From NCBI GenBank assembly GCA_037501455.1, contig CM074864.1:24484001-24548000 (forward strand): a stretch of 64,000 bases of DNA, in the 5' to 3' direction. The DNA comes from Lantana camara (lineage: Eukaryota > Streptophyta > Magnoliopsida > Lamiales > Verbenaceae). The position numbers were made by a program, and so were the translations under genes. Shown here piece by piece: positions 21,867 to 35,500 of the stretch (within the stretch, counting starts at the first letter, position 1; every line of letters starts with the position of its first letter). The notes under the pieces were generated by a model. It was not told the origin of the DNA and did no database searches. It saw only the letters and a program-made list of their open reading frames with translations.

Positions 21867-23434
21867 TGATGGTGCAAAAACTTTGAAGGAATTTGCACAC
21901 TAATCACTTTAGAATTTATTTGTAGAAAAGGAGACCATCACAGGCGTGAAGCTTCAGGAACTGGGTTTTCCGTAAAGCGTGAGTTCTTTCAGCTAGGATA
22001 ACACCAAGGGAGAAAGTGCAGAATGAATGCAAGGATGGTGAAGTATGCAGAGCTTGGAGAAGAAGGTCATGCAACAGAGGAGAAAAATGCCCAGTTCTGG
22101 AATGCAGTATGAATCTTCAGTGTGTAGAATTACTTAGGGAATGTGTGTGCAGAAATTCCCATATTTATATGTTGAGGGTGAGGGTGATTTGGTAAATGTA
22201 ACCAAGTGGTCCTAACTCAGTGTCGCCCTAGATACGTGGCAACATGTGATGGTGTGAGAATGGCATCTCTGAAAGATACCTGCGGGTAGGTGGCAACGGT
22301 GTGTCAGAAGAATGTGTGGGCACTACCACAGTGTTTCAGAGGTGGTTACAAGGTTGTTGATGAGCGTTGGAGCACTAAGTGTAGCTTGCTCCTTACTCCA
22401 TTGGATGTGTCCCTGACGGGAGCCTTGTGTTGAGGAGGGAATTAGCCTCGAGGCTGGCAGACACCTTGCAACAGTGACGGCATGGGCGTCAGGGGTGGCA
22501 TGAGCGTAAACAGGCTCCTGAGGGACAACCCGAGCGCCAGAGGGCTCAGATAGGGGGTTCTCCCTGGTAACTTTATTCAAGCGTTGGGGACGCTCGGGAC
22601 AGGTAGGGCGCCTGAACGGGTGAGGTCCCCGAGGGAGAATTGATCGGTGTAAAGAGGAAGATCTTCATGAGGGTAGTGAACATCTCTGTTAGGCCTTCAT
22701 AAGAGCTCTGAGGGAGATAAGTGGCAACCTCACGCTCAAGGAAGAGGGAGAGGTTGGTAGATGGGCCTTAAGGATGAAGGTGGTGGGCAGCATGGGCTGG
22801 ACCTGTTCACGAGCCCACATTCATGAGCGTCTAAGCCCAGGTTGTGATGCCCTATTTCCCGATAAGTCAGGTACGCGCGCCACGGGTGTGAGTTTTGAGA
22901 ATTTGGATTTATTTAATTCCTTTTAGCTACCTAATTGCGCGATTTAATTTGTTGAATTTGAATTCTTATGATTATATGATTTCTAATTTCTTCTTTCGTG
23001 AATTATATGTCTAATTTCTCCGAGCATGATTAATTGTTTAATTATTTGCAATTGTGAGAATTCCATGCCTAATTGACCTTACTTGAAACTTTCTATAACT
23101 TATGAACTTATTTGATAAATTTCTTGAGGATTTATTTGTAACATTTACAAATTTTGGATTCAATTGCATGATTTTAAATTTACTAAAGACTAAGTTGCAA
23201 TTTCTCTTTCGTCTCTCTCCCTCTTACACGATGAAACACATATACACACACATACACTTCTTTTCTTCTCATTTTCAACACAAACACAAGACACACACAC
23301 ACACTTTCTTCTCCCTTCTTCTCCACATCGATCCATCCTAGGAAGCAAGAGCCAAGGATTTTCTTCCAATTCCTTCAAGAAATCAATCAGAAGAGTTCAT
23401 CTTCTCCATCCCCTTCTTCCTTTCCCACAAGGTG

Positions 23435-26400
23435 TGTAGCGCCCCCTAACACTACAACTCCCGCACCGTACTACCCTCGAGTGGATGTAAGACCTAGCAC
23501 CCGAGAAATACTACGGCGAACGGTATAGATAGTACTTAAGCAGAGTGTAGGGTAAAATGCAGCGGAAAATGAAAGAGTTTAAAACTTGCAATAAGCAACG
23601 TGATAACACACAGAAAAGTGCATGATATTGTAAGGGGGTAATATAATAGCGTAGTGTACGGAGTTAATGTATAAGAGCAGTTTATCAGTAATATATACAT
23701 GATCAGGATTAAATGCTCTTAATCTAAGCCTCATCTAATAAATATGACACCTATAGCTTCAAGATACCTCTAGGTGTCGTTATCCTCGCTCCCTGAAATC
23801 ATGTATTTAAAACAGGCGAGGAATTAGTCAAAGTGACTAAGTGAAAGAAGTATTAGATTTAGATATATATATGGTTATATATATATAGATATATATGTAT
23901 ATATAAAATCATAGCAATAGGATATAGCAAATATGATACGGTTCATAAGTGAGAAACCGGGATAGGGGTATTTGGAGTTTATTTATAAATGATGAACCGT
24001 TTAATAAAAGATTTGTACCGCCTGCAAGTAAGGCGTCTTCCTCCGATCTCCTTAAAATATTTGTAAAACAGTACCGGGCTGATCAAGGCACCAGTACTTT
24101 AATAAAACTAAATATGATAATAACTCCGCAACACCGTAGTGTCAGTAGGGGAGCAAACCCTACCGACGATATGTATATATGTGGGAGGAAGCTATCTCTC
24201 CCAGGGAGGTTGTCTCCCTTGTAAGTCTCTTGGCGTGGAGTAACTAACCTCCAGCTAAACCACTACCAAGAGTTGGTGGCGGTCTGTGGCACCAACAATA
24301 CTCTCGGCCCGTTACCTTTCGAGTATTGCTCGACACAGCTGCACGCCGGGCCCATTTTGATAAATAATAATGATTGACTTGCTTAGTCGAGAATCAGTTC
24401 TTAATATTAATAGGACTGAAATATATAATGTCCGGATAAGATCCTGATTCCGACTTATTGACATTTTCCTCATAAAGAGGAATATATATATAATATTAAT
24501 ATATATAGATAGGAAATCAAATAATAGATAGATTTGGAAATCATTTTGTAATTAGATATAGGTATAGACATGATTCCAGTTGAAAACATTTTTAACCCTC
24601 ACCTAGTACAGAAATTCAAATAGGTTGGAACGGATCCCACTGTTCAGTGTTATTGTCGCCTGAAAATAATTACTACTGACTTAGAACTAGGTTCTTATTA
24701 TTCTAATCACATAATCACATAAGGTTTAAGAAATATAACATATTAGAGAATTCTCAAATCATTTAGAAATTATTTTCCCGGTAAAATTTAATTTCATTTG
24801 TTTAAGGGAAAATAATTAATTTATTAGGTTTCATAAATTCTTTAACCACTTAAATATTTATTAATCATGTTATAACCTTAAATAGAGTATTAGGAATTAA
24901 ATTTGGAATTTAATTCAACAATGTAAGTTGATTTTGAAATTATTTTATAATTTTATTAACTTTTGAATTAATTTGGAAAAATAATTATTTAAAATTCCAA
25001 AAATCATATTTTATAATTAAAATTAAATTAATTTCGAAATTAATTAATTAAATGTTGACCAAAAAGTCAAAATTACTAGTGAAAACATTTACTATTCAAT
25101 TTCTTGTGAATTAAACACTTAATAACATAAAATCGATCACACACACACACACACACACTATCACACGTGCACATGAATTTGGTTCAAGAACATTATGAAT
25201 GTGTGCTTGAGCTCATGAAGATGTTCATACTAGTTCATGATCATATTCAACAAGTTCTAAGTCCATAACACATGATTAAATTCAAATGTAGCACTTTAAT
25301 CATAAAATTAAATCTAAATAAATTATTCTAATCATAAATTTAATTAAACATGAACATAATTATTTAAATATACATTCATATTATATCATATCACATTTCA
25401 TGCATTTAATTAAATAAAATTTCATAATGTAGGCACATTACACATAAAACTAACAATTATGCATATATATTATAAAAATAAATTCCTAAAGCATAATTTT
25501 ATTATTCCTAAGCATGCTACTAATATTATAATATTAAAAGCATAATATAAAGCATGAAATAATAAAAGAAAATTGCACCTTAGAGAGAAGAGAGAGAGGG
25601 TCGGCCGTGACTTATGGGAGCAAATGTGATGATTTTTGTGTTATGCTTCTAAGGGTATTTATAGGTATGTCTTGGGGGCTTATGTTGCAATTAATTTGAT
25701 GAATCATGTAGTGAATAAGCTAGGTTCATTTATTAGGGGGGTTTAGTTGTATACTTAGGTGTATAACTAAGATATAATTAATTAATCTAATAATCATGAC
25801 AAAATAAAAATAATTCTAAAATAGGATGAAGATGGTAATAAATTCGTTGAAGAACATCTAGGGTCTAGTTTGAAATGAAAGCAATTGAAAAAGAAAGAGA
25901 ATCGAAAGAGCTTTCTAATGGTTATAAATACTTAACGTTTGAACGTCTACATTTAAGGTAGTAGTCGTTCGGGAATTTTGAAAAATACAATAAAATTCAT
26001 AAACGAAGCTAGAATGTGAATTGATTTCCGAGAAAATGTCCATGATTATTGAAATAATTCAAGGATCATTTTGACTGTAATATTGTATACCAAATGTTGG
26101 ACGGTTTGAAAATTAGTTTTTACGGTGGAAATAGTACTTTGGGAAAATAAGGAAAAATTTATAAATCGAGTTAGGATTTGAACTAGAGTTTGGAAAACAT
26201 CCTAAAATTCATAAAATAATCCAAGGATCGCAATGGTTATAATATTGTATAGGAAAAACGTTGAAATTCAGAAATTTCTAATTTAGGGCAAAATTAGGGT
26301 TTTTCGGCCGGTTTTGATTTCTACGGAAGCTACGTTAAGAATTAGGGTTTAGAGATCATACCAAAATTCATAAAATTTTGCAAGGATTCTATCGAGCCCA

Positions 26401-26758
26401 ATATTGAATAGGTAAAAGTGTTTCGAAAATTCCTACAATTAAAGATGAATAGTATCTAGGGACCTAAATGGAATTTTCAACAAACAATTTTAAAAATATA
26501 TTTTGGAACAATGAAAGCTATGTTATGAGTTTGGAAAATATAGAAATCAGCTTTCTAAGGTTTTTCAAGGTTTAGGTAAAGGTTTAGGGTTCGGTGAATG
26601 AATAGTGATATGATTCTCTAAAAAAGGCACAAATCAAAAATCAGAACATAAATGCACATAATTCACATAAAATGGAATGTGTAATGGACTAAGGCTATAA
26701 ACGCTTTCCTCTTTTACTTACCCGTGCTATCCTGATCTCAAAAATCCAGGCTGTTACA
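23435..26758 (-). repeat. 3' LTR of the Tekay element
   Basis: On the plus strand it runs from TGTAGCGCCCC to GGCTGTTACA (3,324 bp). It contains a (CA)n tract near 25137-25159 that differs in length from the other LTR. A 91-codon ORF at 23949-24224 recurs in the partner LTR, but the LTRs are too young for that to show selection, and no product is called. Confidence 0.96.
23824..23840 (-). promoter_or_regulatory. Conserved LTR stem-loop (TTAGTCA type)
   Basis: TTAGTCA and TGACTAA form a 7-bp stem with a 3-nt loop, about 390 bp from the LTR's 3' end. The same site is at 32913-32929 in the 5' LTR. Position and form match the TCAGTC stem-loops of the other Tekay-type LTRs. Confidence 0.6.
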
Positions 26759-26760
26759 AT

Positions 26761-26774
26761 GTTCCCCCCTTAAA
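26761..26774 (-). promoter_or_regulatory. Polypurine tract of the Tekay element
   Basis: The minus strand reads TTTAAGGGGGGAAC two bases from the 3' LTR, the expected plus-strand primer. Confidence 0.85.
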
Positions 26775-26786
26775 GAGAATCTGTCC

Positions 26787-29658
26787 TCAGATTCTATTCC
26801 TGTTTCGGAACAACTCTGGGTAATGTTTCTGCATCTTTTCCTCAGTTTCCCAGGTTTGTTCTTCTGTCCCATGTCCTTTCCATAACACTTTAACAAGGGG
26901 GATTTTCCGATTCCTTAGTTCTTGGAATTTCCTATCCAAGATTTTGGTTGGTCTTACTGTATAAGTCAAGTCGGGTTTTAGAGGAACTTCTTCTATTGGC
27001 AAGATGTGGGATTCATCCGCAAAATATTTACGGAGCTGAGACACATGGAATACCTTATGTATTCCAGTGAGGTTTGCTGGTAAATCCAAGCGATAGGCTG
27101 TTGGTCCAACACGTTCTATGATCTCAAAAGGTCCTATGTATTTGGGATTTAGTTTTCCACCTTTCCCAATTCGTGTGAAACCTTTCCTTGGTGATGCCTT
27201 TAAAAACACTTTGTCGCCCACTGCAAATTCTATATCCTTTCTTCGGGTATTGGCATAACTCTTTTGCCTATCTTGAGCTGCTTTCATTCTCTGGAGGATA
27301 ATTTAAATCTTTTCTGTAGACTCTACTATCCATTTTCTAATGGTTTTCCTTGTATCTCCTCTCTCGGTTGCTTTGGTCTCTTCTATGTCCCAGTATAATG
27401 GAGACCTACATTTCCTTCCATATAAGGCTTCATAAGGTGCTGCCTTGATCGATGTCTGATAACTATTGTTGTACGTAAATTCCACAAGAGGTAAACATTC
27501 TTTCCAGTCCTCTTGAAAATCCAAGGCACAAGCTCGCAACATATCCTCTAGATATTTGATCGTCCTTTCTGATTGACCATCGGTCTGAGGATGTGCGGCT
27601 GAACTGAAATGCAGCTTAGTCCCCATTGTTTCTTGAAGACTTTGCCATAGCTGTGAAGTGAATTTCGGATCTCTATCTGAGACTATACTAATGGGTACAC
27701 CATGTAACCATATAATCTCTTTCTGGTACAACTTTGCTAGAGAACCGACCTTGTCAGTAGTCTTGACCGATAAGAAATGTACAGACTTAGTTAATCGATC
27801 AATGATAACCCATATACTATTATATCCTCCTTTAATTTTTGGCAAGCCCGTGATGAAGTCCATGGTGATTTGTTCCCATTTCCAAGTAGGAACTGGTAGA
27901 GGCCGTAAGTTTCCTCCGGGTTTCTGGTGATCCACTTTAACTTGCTGGCACGTCAAGCACCTTTTGACATAACTAGCAACATCTCGTTTCATTCCATTCC
28001 ACCAGAAATGTTTCTTGAGATCATGATACATTTTTGTTCCTCCTGGATGTATCGTATATCGGGTCTTATGTGCCTCATCCAGTATTTCTTTTCGAGTTGT
28101 AGGAGGTACACAGATTCGACCTTTATATCTCAAGATCCCATGGTCATCTGTTGTGAATTTTGTCTCAATATTCTTTTCCTTGGAATTGAGACACTTCTTG
28201 ATCCATTCATCCTGTGCTTGGGCTTCCCTAAGTTTTTCTTTTAATGGCGAGGATATCACTATATTGGCCAGTCGGGATTTCGAAAGGACAGTTATGGGTT
28301 TGCTTCTTCCGTCTAATGCTGATAGACTAGATTTTCGGCTTAAGGCGTCTGCCACTACGTTAGCTTTTCCTGGATGGTACTGTATTTTACAGTCGTAGTC
28401 TTCCAGAAATTCCATCCATCTTCTTTGCCTCATATTCAACTCCTTTTGAGTGAATAAATATCTCAAACTTTTATGATCAGTAAAGACTTCAAAAGTTACC
28501 CCGTACAGATAATGCCTCCATTTAGCTAAAGCGAATACAATCGCAGCTAATTCTAAATCATTAGTAGGGTAATTCTCTTCATAAAGTTTAAGTTTCCTTG
28601 AGGCATAGGCTATAACCTTATCATTTTGCATTAGAACACACCCTAATCCTTCTTTGGATGCATCCGTATAAACCACATAACCTTCTTTTCCTTCTGGTAA
28701 GGTTAATACTGGGGCAGACGTTAATCTTTGTTTCAGTTCTTGAAAACTACATTCACACCTTTCTGTCCATTCAAATTTTCCTTGTTTCTTGGTTAACTGA
28801 GTAAAAGGCGCTGATACCTTGGAGAAATCTTTTACAGATCTCCTGTAATGTCCGGCAAGTCCTAGAAAACTTCTCACTTCTGATGGGTTCTTTGGAGTTT
28901 GCCAATTCATTACAGTTTCAACCTTTGAAGGGTCTACTTCTATTCCAGAACCGGATATTATATGTCCAAGAAAGGATACTTTTTCCAACCAAAATTCACA
29001 CTTGCTAAACTTCGCGTATAACTTATGATCCTTTAAAGCTCTTAATACTTTACGAAGGTGTTCAGCATGTTCTTCTGGGGTTCTTGAGAACACCAGAATG
29101 TCGTCAATAAAGATGACCACGAACTGATCCAAATATGGTCGAATTTTCGGTGCATTAAATCCATGAATGCAGCTGGGGCATTGGTTAACCCAAAAGGCAT
29201 TACTACGAAATCGAAGTGGCCGTAGCGGGTACTAAAGCAGTCTTTGGAATATCCTCCTTTTTAATCCTCAGCTGATAATACCCCTGCCTTAAATCCAATT
29301 TGGAATACACTCGTGATCCTTGAAGAATGTCGAATAGTTCTTCAATATGGGGAAGAGGGTATTTGTTCTTGATAGTCATACGATTGAGTTCTCGATAATC
29401 GATACACAATCGCAATGATCCGTCTTTCTTTTTGACAAATAACACAGGCGCTCCCCATGGGGATGTGCTAGGACGGATGTATCCTGAAGCTAACAACTCG
29501 TCAAGTTGTTTTCTTAATTCTTGGAGCTCGGCTGGAGCCATTCGATAAGGTGTTTTAGAGAATGGCTCAGCTCCAGGGACTAAATCAATTACAAATTCTA
29601 GTTCCCTGTCAGGAGGTAATGAATTCAGATGCTCAGGGAAAACATCAGTGAATTCTTA
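26787..29658 (-). pseudogene. pol: Tekay pol: RT, RNase H, integrase, chromodomain
   Basis: A TAA at 29656-29658 separates this part from gag-protease in the same frame. RT begins near 29541 ([33 protein letters not shown]). Two single-base losses between about 29218 and 29150 shift the frame and restore it; the FIDDILVFS catalytic motif follows at about 29110. RNase H ([15 protein letters not shown]) and integrase follow. Integrase has an intact HHCC finger ([16 protein letters not shown]) and catalytic Asp, Asp, Glu in [16 protein letters not shown] and GQSERTI. A TAA at 27303-27305 then interrupts the frame, which reopens to 26787 with the chromodomain-like tail (PTKILDRKFQELRN, VLWKGHGTEEQTWE). 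Chromodomains of this lineage are known to steer insertion to heterochromatin, which fits the nested surroundings. Confidence 0.93.
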
Positions 29659-31191
29659 TACCACCTCTACTTCCTCAATTTTCAGCTGATCTTTAGGCGT
29701 ATTTAACAAATAGGCAATGAATCCAGTAGCTCCATTACTCACTAACTTCTTAGCTTCGGCAGCTGTAACCAATGGCATCGACTCATATTTTCCTTTCGAT
29801 CCAGAACTATCACCTTTCCCTAAGGTGACTTCTTTCTTGAAACAATCCAACTTAGCATGGTACTTACTAAGCCAATACATTCCCAGAATAATCCCATATC
29901 TTGTCATCGGTAATTCTATAAGATCTATCGGGTAGTATTGGGTACCAATCCTTATAGGACAGCCTTTATATCCTCTATCCGTAGTAAAACAAGCTCCCAA
30001 AGGAGAACTTATTTCGAGCATATAAGATAATGATTCAAGTGGAAAATTGAAATGCACACATAATTCAGATGCAATAAATGAATGCGTGGCGCCAGGGTCA
30101 TATAAAGCAACAACTGGCGTGTTTAGAATATGTACCGTACCATCAACAACCTTGGTAGGATCGGGATCCTCACTGCCCTCTATTGCATAAGCACGTCCCT
30201 TAATTACTGGTCTTCCAGGAGTCTTAGCTGGAACCTTTCCTTTATTCCACTGTTGTGGTCTCTTTGGGCATTCTGAATACTGATGTTCAGGGCTTCCACA
30301 CCACGTACAGACTCCAGCTTTCTTACGACAATCCTTCTCAATATGTCCACGCTTCTGACAATATTCACAGACAATTTCCTCTTGGGGTTTTGGGAATGTT
30401 AGTTGTGATCGGGACCAGGATTGTATTGGTTTCTTTCCTGGATTTGGCTTTGCTGGTCCAGCAGGTCGTTTAGATCCCTGAGTTGGCTTGTAGAATGATC
30501 CAGGACGACTATTAGCTATACGAACCTCTTTATGTGTAGCCTCTGTCTTCATAGCCGTTTCCACCGCCTTAGTATAGATTTCCAACTCAAATGGAGCTAA
30601 AGCCCACCTAAGATCCGACTTAAGTCCCTTAATGAATCGCTGAGTCTTCCGACGTTCATCATGGAGGATGTGTGGGGCATATTGGATCAATCGGATGAAA
30701 TTAGCTTCGTACTCAGCTACCGACATATTGCCTTGTACTAATTCCATGAATTCTGCCTCTCGAGCATCCCTAACTATCTGAGGGATGTATTTGTTTTGAA
30801 ACACTTTGACAAAGTCTACCCACCTACAATTAACTTGATCTTCTGCCCAAACACGCTTGATCTAATTCCACCAACTTAATGCTGCTCCTTCTAACATAAA
30901 AACTGCAAACTGGATTCTTTCAGATTCTCCAGGAGAAATACCCATAGCCTCAAAGATCTTTTCGATACTAGCTATCCAACATTCAGCTTTCACATCACTG
31001 GGTTCTCCAAAGAACTTTGGCGGGTTCATTCGTAGAAATTTCTCCAGAGTCTTTTCATTATTTCCCTTTGTTCCATTAGCACAAGTCTGTACTATCTCTT
31101 TCAGGGCATCTACTAGTTCAGAGTTTCCTCCTGCCGAGGATGCACCTTCTTGTGGGGAAGTGTTGTCTTGGGCAACTCTTCGAGGAGACAT
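29656..31191 (-). pseudogene. gag: Tekay gag-protease with one internal stop
   Basis: The ATG at 31191 starts MSPRRVAQDNTSPQEGASS. The capsid-like gag domain runs through KFLRMNPPKFFGEPSD and GAALSWWN, where TAG at 30862-30864 stops the frame; it continues in frame with YIPQIVRDAREAEFMELVQG. Two CCHC zinc knuckles follow (CEYCQKRGHIEKDC and CTWCGSPEHQYSEC, about 30370-30270), then the protease with ALYDPGATHSFIAS, where DPG replaces DSG as in many Tekay-type elements. The interruption removes everything after the first ~109 residues. Confidence 0.92.
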
Positions 31192-31731
31192 ATTGATTTA
31201 CAGTTGCTTTATGAAGAATATAATGCATGATGGTTAAGAATGTGTTGCATATAATCACATAAATACATGTTTCAGATAATATCAAGCAATAGATATCATA
31301 TCACACAGATTTAGTAAAGTAATGCACAAAATTAAACAGAATAGCATTTAAAAGAGTGCAAAAATATAATAACAAGTAAAGGTGCAGGAAAATAAAATAC
31401 TCACTCACGGTCCTGCTGGTATCTTGAAGCAATTCTAACTCGTAATGCAATAAGTATGAAAGCAGTAAATATAGAACAAGAATGTAACTGCAAAAGTGGG
31501 TTATATATATGCATCAAGTTTGAGAGCTATAGCTACAACTACAAAAAGCAAAATGGGGTGGACCTGATCTACGTCAAGTTACACCCTACAAAGCTCTCAA
31601 CTCACTCATCTCCGTCAGGCTAGCTGCGTCAGCTGCTACGTCAAAAGGGGAAGGTCCTCTACTGACTGATCTGTACAACCTCCCACTAATACTACTCCTA
31701 TATATATACCAAGCTCCAGAATAATCTCTGC

Positions 31732-32403
31732 CTAATCATGCTGATCACTATCCACAACCTCACCTCGAATAGGGCTCCAACCGTCACCCTGCTGCTCCTC
31801 CTCTAAACCCTGCTCATCCTCCTCAGGCTCCTGCTCAGCCTCTGCCTCACCTCCGGGCTCCTCCTCCTCAGGCTCAGCTGCTGCATCCTCTCCCTGATCC
31901 ATCATCTCCTCAACAGCCTGTACACCAGACATGTGATAGGCACCGGCCAGTCGGCTCCGAATACAAGAACGGTAACACTGATATAAAGTCCGAGAGGCAT
32001 TCCTAGAAAGAGTCATAGAGGCTAAGTCCTGCTGTAGAGTCGCCACCTGTGCCACCAGATCGGCGTTCTCCTGCTCCAAGGTAGAGGTCTGCTGCTGAGC
32101 AAAATTCCTACTCACAGCATTCTGTAAGGCTAAATCAAGATATCTAGCAGACTCCAGCTGATACTCGCAAGCCATCTGAGCCTCCATATAACACGCATCT
32201 CGCTCTGACTCAAGTATATGCACTAAACGGTTCGGATAAGCATGCCCAACTCTACCTGCTCTACCTCCCTGAACTACATGTCTCGCCCTCTGCCAAGTGT
32301 AATAACGTATAGGGTTCTCACGACGAGATACCGCTATAGTGTGTGGGGCCTCGTACTCCTCAAGCCAGGTATGATGTGCGTTCCTGGGTTCTTGATTCTC
32401 CAT
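31732..32403 (-). CDS. Extra 5' ORF of the Tekay element, 223 residues
   Basis: The ORF starts at ATG 32403 (MENQEPRNAHHTWLEEYE), about 100 nt after the primer-binding site and about 540 nt ahead of the gag ATG, on the same strand. The middle (about residues 75-140) is rich in Gln/Leu/Ala with heptad spacing, suggesting a coiled coil (TSTLEQENADLVAQVATLQQ). The C-terminal third is strongly acidic. No known domain was recognised. It is uninterrupted while gag-pol has several breaks. It may be translated from the genomic transcript or removed by splicing before gag is read. Tekay elements usually have gag as the first ORF, so this is unusual. The function is unknown. Confidence 0.6.
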   Translation of the reverse strand: MENQEPRNAHHTWLEEYEAPHTIAVSRRENPIRYYTWQRARHVVQGGRAGRVGHAYPNRLVHILESERDACYMEAQMACEYQLESARYLDLALQNAVSRNFAQQQTSTLEQENADLVAQVATLQQDLASMTLSRNASRTLYQCYRSCIRSRLAGAYHMSGVQAVEEMMDQGEDAAAEPEEEEPGGEAEAEQEPEEDEQGLEEEQQGDGWSPIRGEVVDSDQHD

Positions 32404-32503
32404 TGCTATATAAAGAAACACTTAGAGTGAATTCTAAGGTTCAAGTACAAAATGAGCATTCTCCCAGCATTTATAGGTTAAGTCTCTTCTTAACCAACCT
32501 GAT

Positions 32504-32515
32504 GCTCTGATACCA
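32504..32515 (-). promoter_or_regulatory. Primer-binding site, initiator tRNA-Met type
   Basis: On the minus strand TGGTATCAGAGC lies 8 nt after the 5' LTR end, the standard plant tRNA-iMet complement. Confidence 0.92.
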
Positions 32516-32523
32516 CCTTAAGC

Positions 32524-35500
32524 TGTAGCGCCCCCTAACACTACAACTCCCGTACCGTACTACCCTCGAGTGGATGTAAGACCTAGCACCCGAGAAATAC
32601 TACGGCGAACGGTATAGATAGTACTTAAGCAGAGTGTAGGGTAAAATGCAGCGGGAAATGAAAGAGTTTAAAACTTGCAATAAGCAACGTGATAACACAC
32701 AGAAAAGTGCATGATATTGTAAGGGGGTAATATAATAGCGTAGTGTACGGAGTTAATGTATAAGAGCAGTTTATCAGTAATGTATACATGATCAGGATTA
32801 AATGCTCTTAATCTAAGCCTGATCTAATAAATATGACACCTATAGCTTCAAGATACCTCTAGGTATCGTTATCCTCGCTCCCTGAAATCATGTATTTAAA
32901 ACAGGCGAGGAATTAGTCAAAGTGACTAAGTGAAGGAAGTATTAGATTTAGATATATATATGGTTATATATATATAGATATATATGTATATATAAAATCG
33001 TAGCAATAGGATATAGCAAATATGATACGGTTCATAAGTGAGAAACTGGGATAGGGGTATTTGGAGTTTATTTATAAATGATGAACCGTTTAATAAAAGA
33101 TTTGTACCGCCTGCAAGTAAGGCGTCTTCCTCCGATCTCCTTAAAATATTTGTAAAACAGTACCGGGCTGATCAAGGCACCAGTACTTTAATAAAACTAA
33201 ATATGATAATAACTCCGCAACACCGTAGTGTCAGTAGGGGAGCAAACCCTACCGACGATATGTATATATGTGGGAGGAAGCTATCTCTCCCAGGGAGGTT
33301 GTCTCCCTTGTAAGTCTCTTGGCGTGGAGTAACTAACCTCCAGCTAAACCACTACCAAGAGTTGGTGGCGGTCTGTGGCACCAACAATACTCTCGGCCCG
33401 TTACCTTTCGAGTATTGCTCGACACAGCTACACGCCGGGCCCATTTTGATAAATAATAATGATTGACTTGCTTAGTCGGGAATCAGTTCTTAATATTAAT
33501 AGGACTGAAATATATAATGTCCGGATAAGATCCTGATTCCGACTTATTGACATTTTCCACATAAAGAGGAATATATATATAATATTAATATATATAGATA
33601 GGAAATCAAATAATAGATAGATTTGGAAATCATTTTGTAATTAGATATAGGTATAGACATGATTCCAGTTGAAAACATTTTTAACCCTCACCTAGTACAG
33701 AAATTCAAATAGGTTGGAACGGATCCCACTGTTCAGTGTTATTGTCGCCTGAAAATAATTACTACTGACTTAGAACTAGGTTCTTATTATTCTAATCACA
33801 TAATCACATAAGGTTTAAGAAATATAACATATTAGAGAATTCTCAAATCATTTAGAAATTATTTTCCCGGTAAATTTAATTTCATTTGTTTAAGGGAAAA
33901 TAATTAATTTATTAGGTTTCATAAATTCTTTAACCACTTAAATATTTATTAATCATGTTATAACCTTAAATAGAGTATTAGGAATTAAATTTGGAATTTA
34001 ATTCAACAATGTAAGTTGATTTTGAAATTATTTTATAATTTTATTAACTTTTGAATTAATTTGGAAAAATAATTATTTAAAATTCCAAAAATCATATTTT
34101 ATAATTAAAATTAAATTAATTTCGAAATTAATTAATTAAATGTTGACCAAAAAGTCAAAATTACTATTGAAAACATTTACTATTCAATTTCTTGTGAATT
34201 AAACACTTAATAACATAAAATCGATCACACACACACACACACTATCACACGTGCACATGAATTTGGTTCAAGAACATTATGAATGTGTTCTTGAGCTCAT
34301 GAAGATGTTCATACTAGTTCATGATCATATTCAACAAGTTCTAAGTCCATAACACATGATTAAATTCAAATGTAGCACTTTAATCATAAAATTAAATCTA
34401 AATAAATTATTCTAATCATAAATTTAATTAAACAAGAACATAATTATTTAAATATACATTCATATTATATCATATCACATTTCATGCATTTAATTAAATA
34501 AAATTTCATAATGTAGGCACATTACACATAAAACTAACAATTATGCATATATATTATAAAAATAAATTCCTAAAGCATAATTTTATTATTCCTAAGCATG
34601 CTACTAATATTATAATATTAAAAGCATAATATAAAGCATGAAATAATAAAAGAAAATTGCACCTTAGAGAGAAGAGAGAGAGGGTCGGCCGTGACTTATG
34701 GGAGCAAATGTGATGATTTTTGTGTTATGCTTCTAAGGGTATTTATAGGTATGTCTTGGGGGCTTATGTTGCAATTAATTTGATGAATCATGTAGTGAAT
34801 AAGCTAGGTTCATTTATTAGGGGGGTTTAGTTGTATACTTAGGTGTATAACTAAGATATAATTAATTAATCTAATAATCATGACAAAATAAAAATAATTC
34901 TAAAATAGGATGAAGATGGTAATAAATTCGTAGAAGAACATCTAGGCTCTAGTTTGAAATGAGAGCAATTGAAAAAGAAAGAGAATCGAGAGAGCTTTCT
35001 AATGGTTATAAATACTTAACGCTTGAACGTCTACATTTAAGGTAGTAGTCGTTCGGGAATTTTGAAAAATACAATAAAATTCATAAACGAAGCTAGAATG
35101 TGAATTGATTTCCAAGAAAATGTCCATGATTATTGAAATAATTCAAGGATCATTTTGACTGTAATATTGTATACCAAATGTTGGACGGTTTGAAAATTAG
35201 TTTTTACGGTGGAAATAGTACTTTGGGAAAATAAGGAAAAATTTATAAATCGAGTTAGGATTTGAACTAGAGTTTGGAAAACATCCTAAAATTCATAAAA
35301 TAATCCAAGGATCGCAATGGTTATAATATTGTATAGGAAAAACGTTGAAATTCAGAAATTTCTAATTTAGGGCAAAATTAGGGTTTTTCGGCCGGTTTTG
35401 ATTTCTACGGAAGCTACGTTAAGAATTAGGGTTTAGAGATCATACCAAAATTCATAAAATCTTGCAAGGATTCTATCGAGCCTAATATTGAATAGGTAAA

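Noticed and set aside
23949..24224. 91-codon ORF repeated at 33038-33313
   Set aside because: It is a plus-strand frame in LTRs of a minus-strand element; the two copies are ~99% identical for age reasons, so no selection is shown.
25137..25159. (CA)n tract in the Tekay LTR
   Set aside because: An ordinary microsatellite; only its length difference between LTRs is notable.
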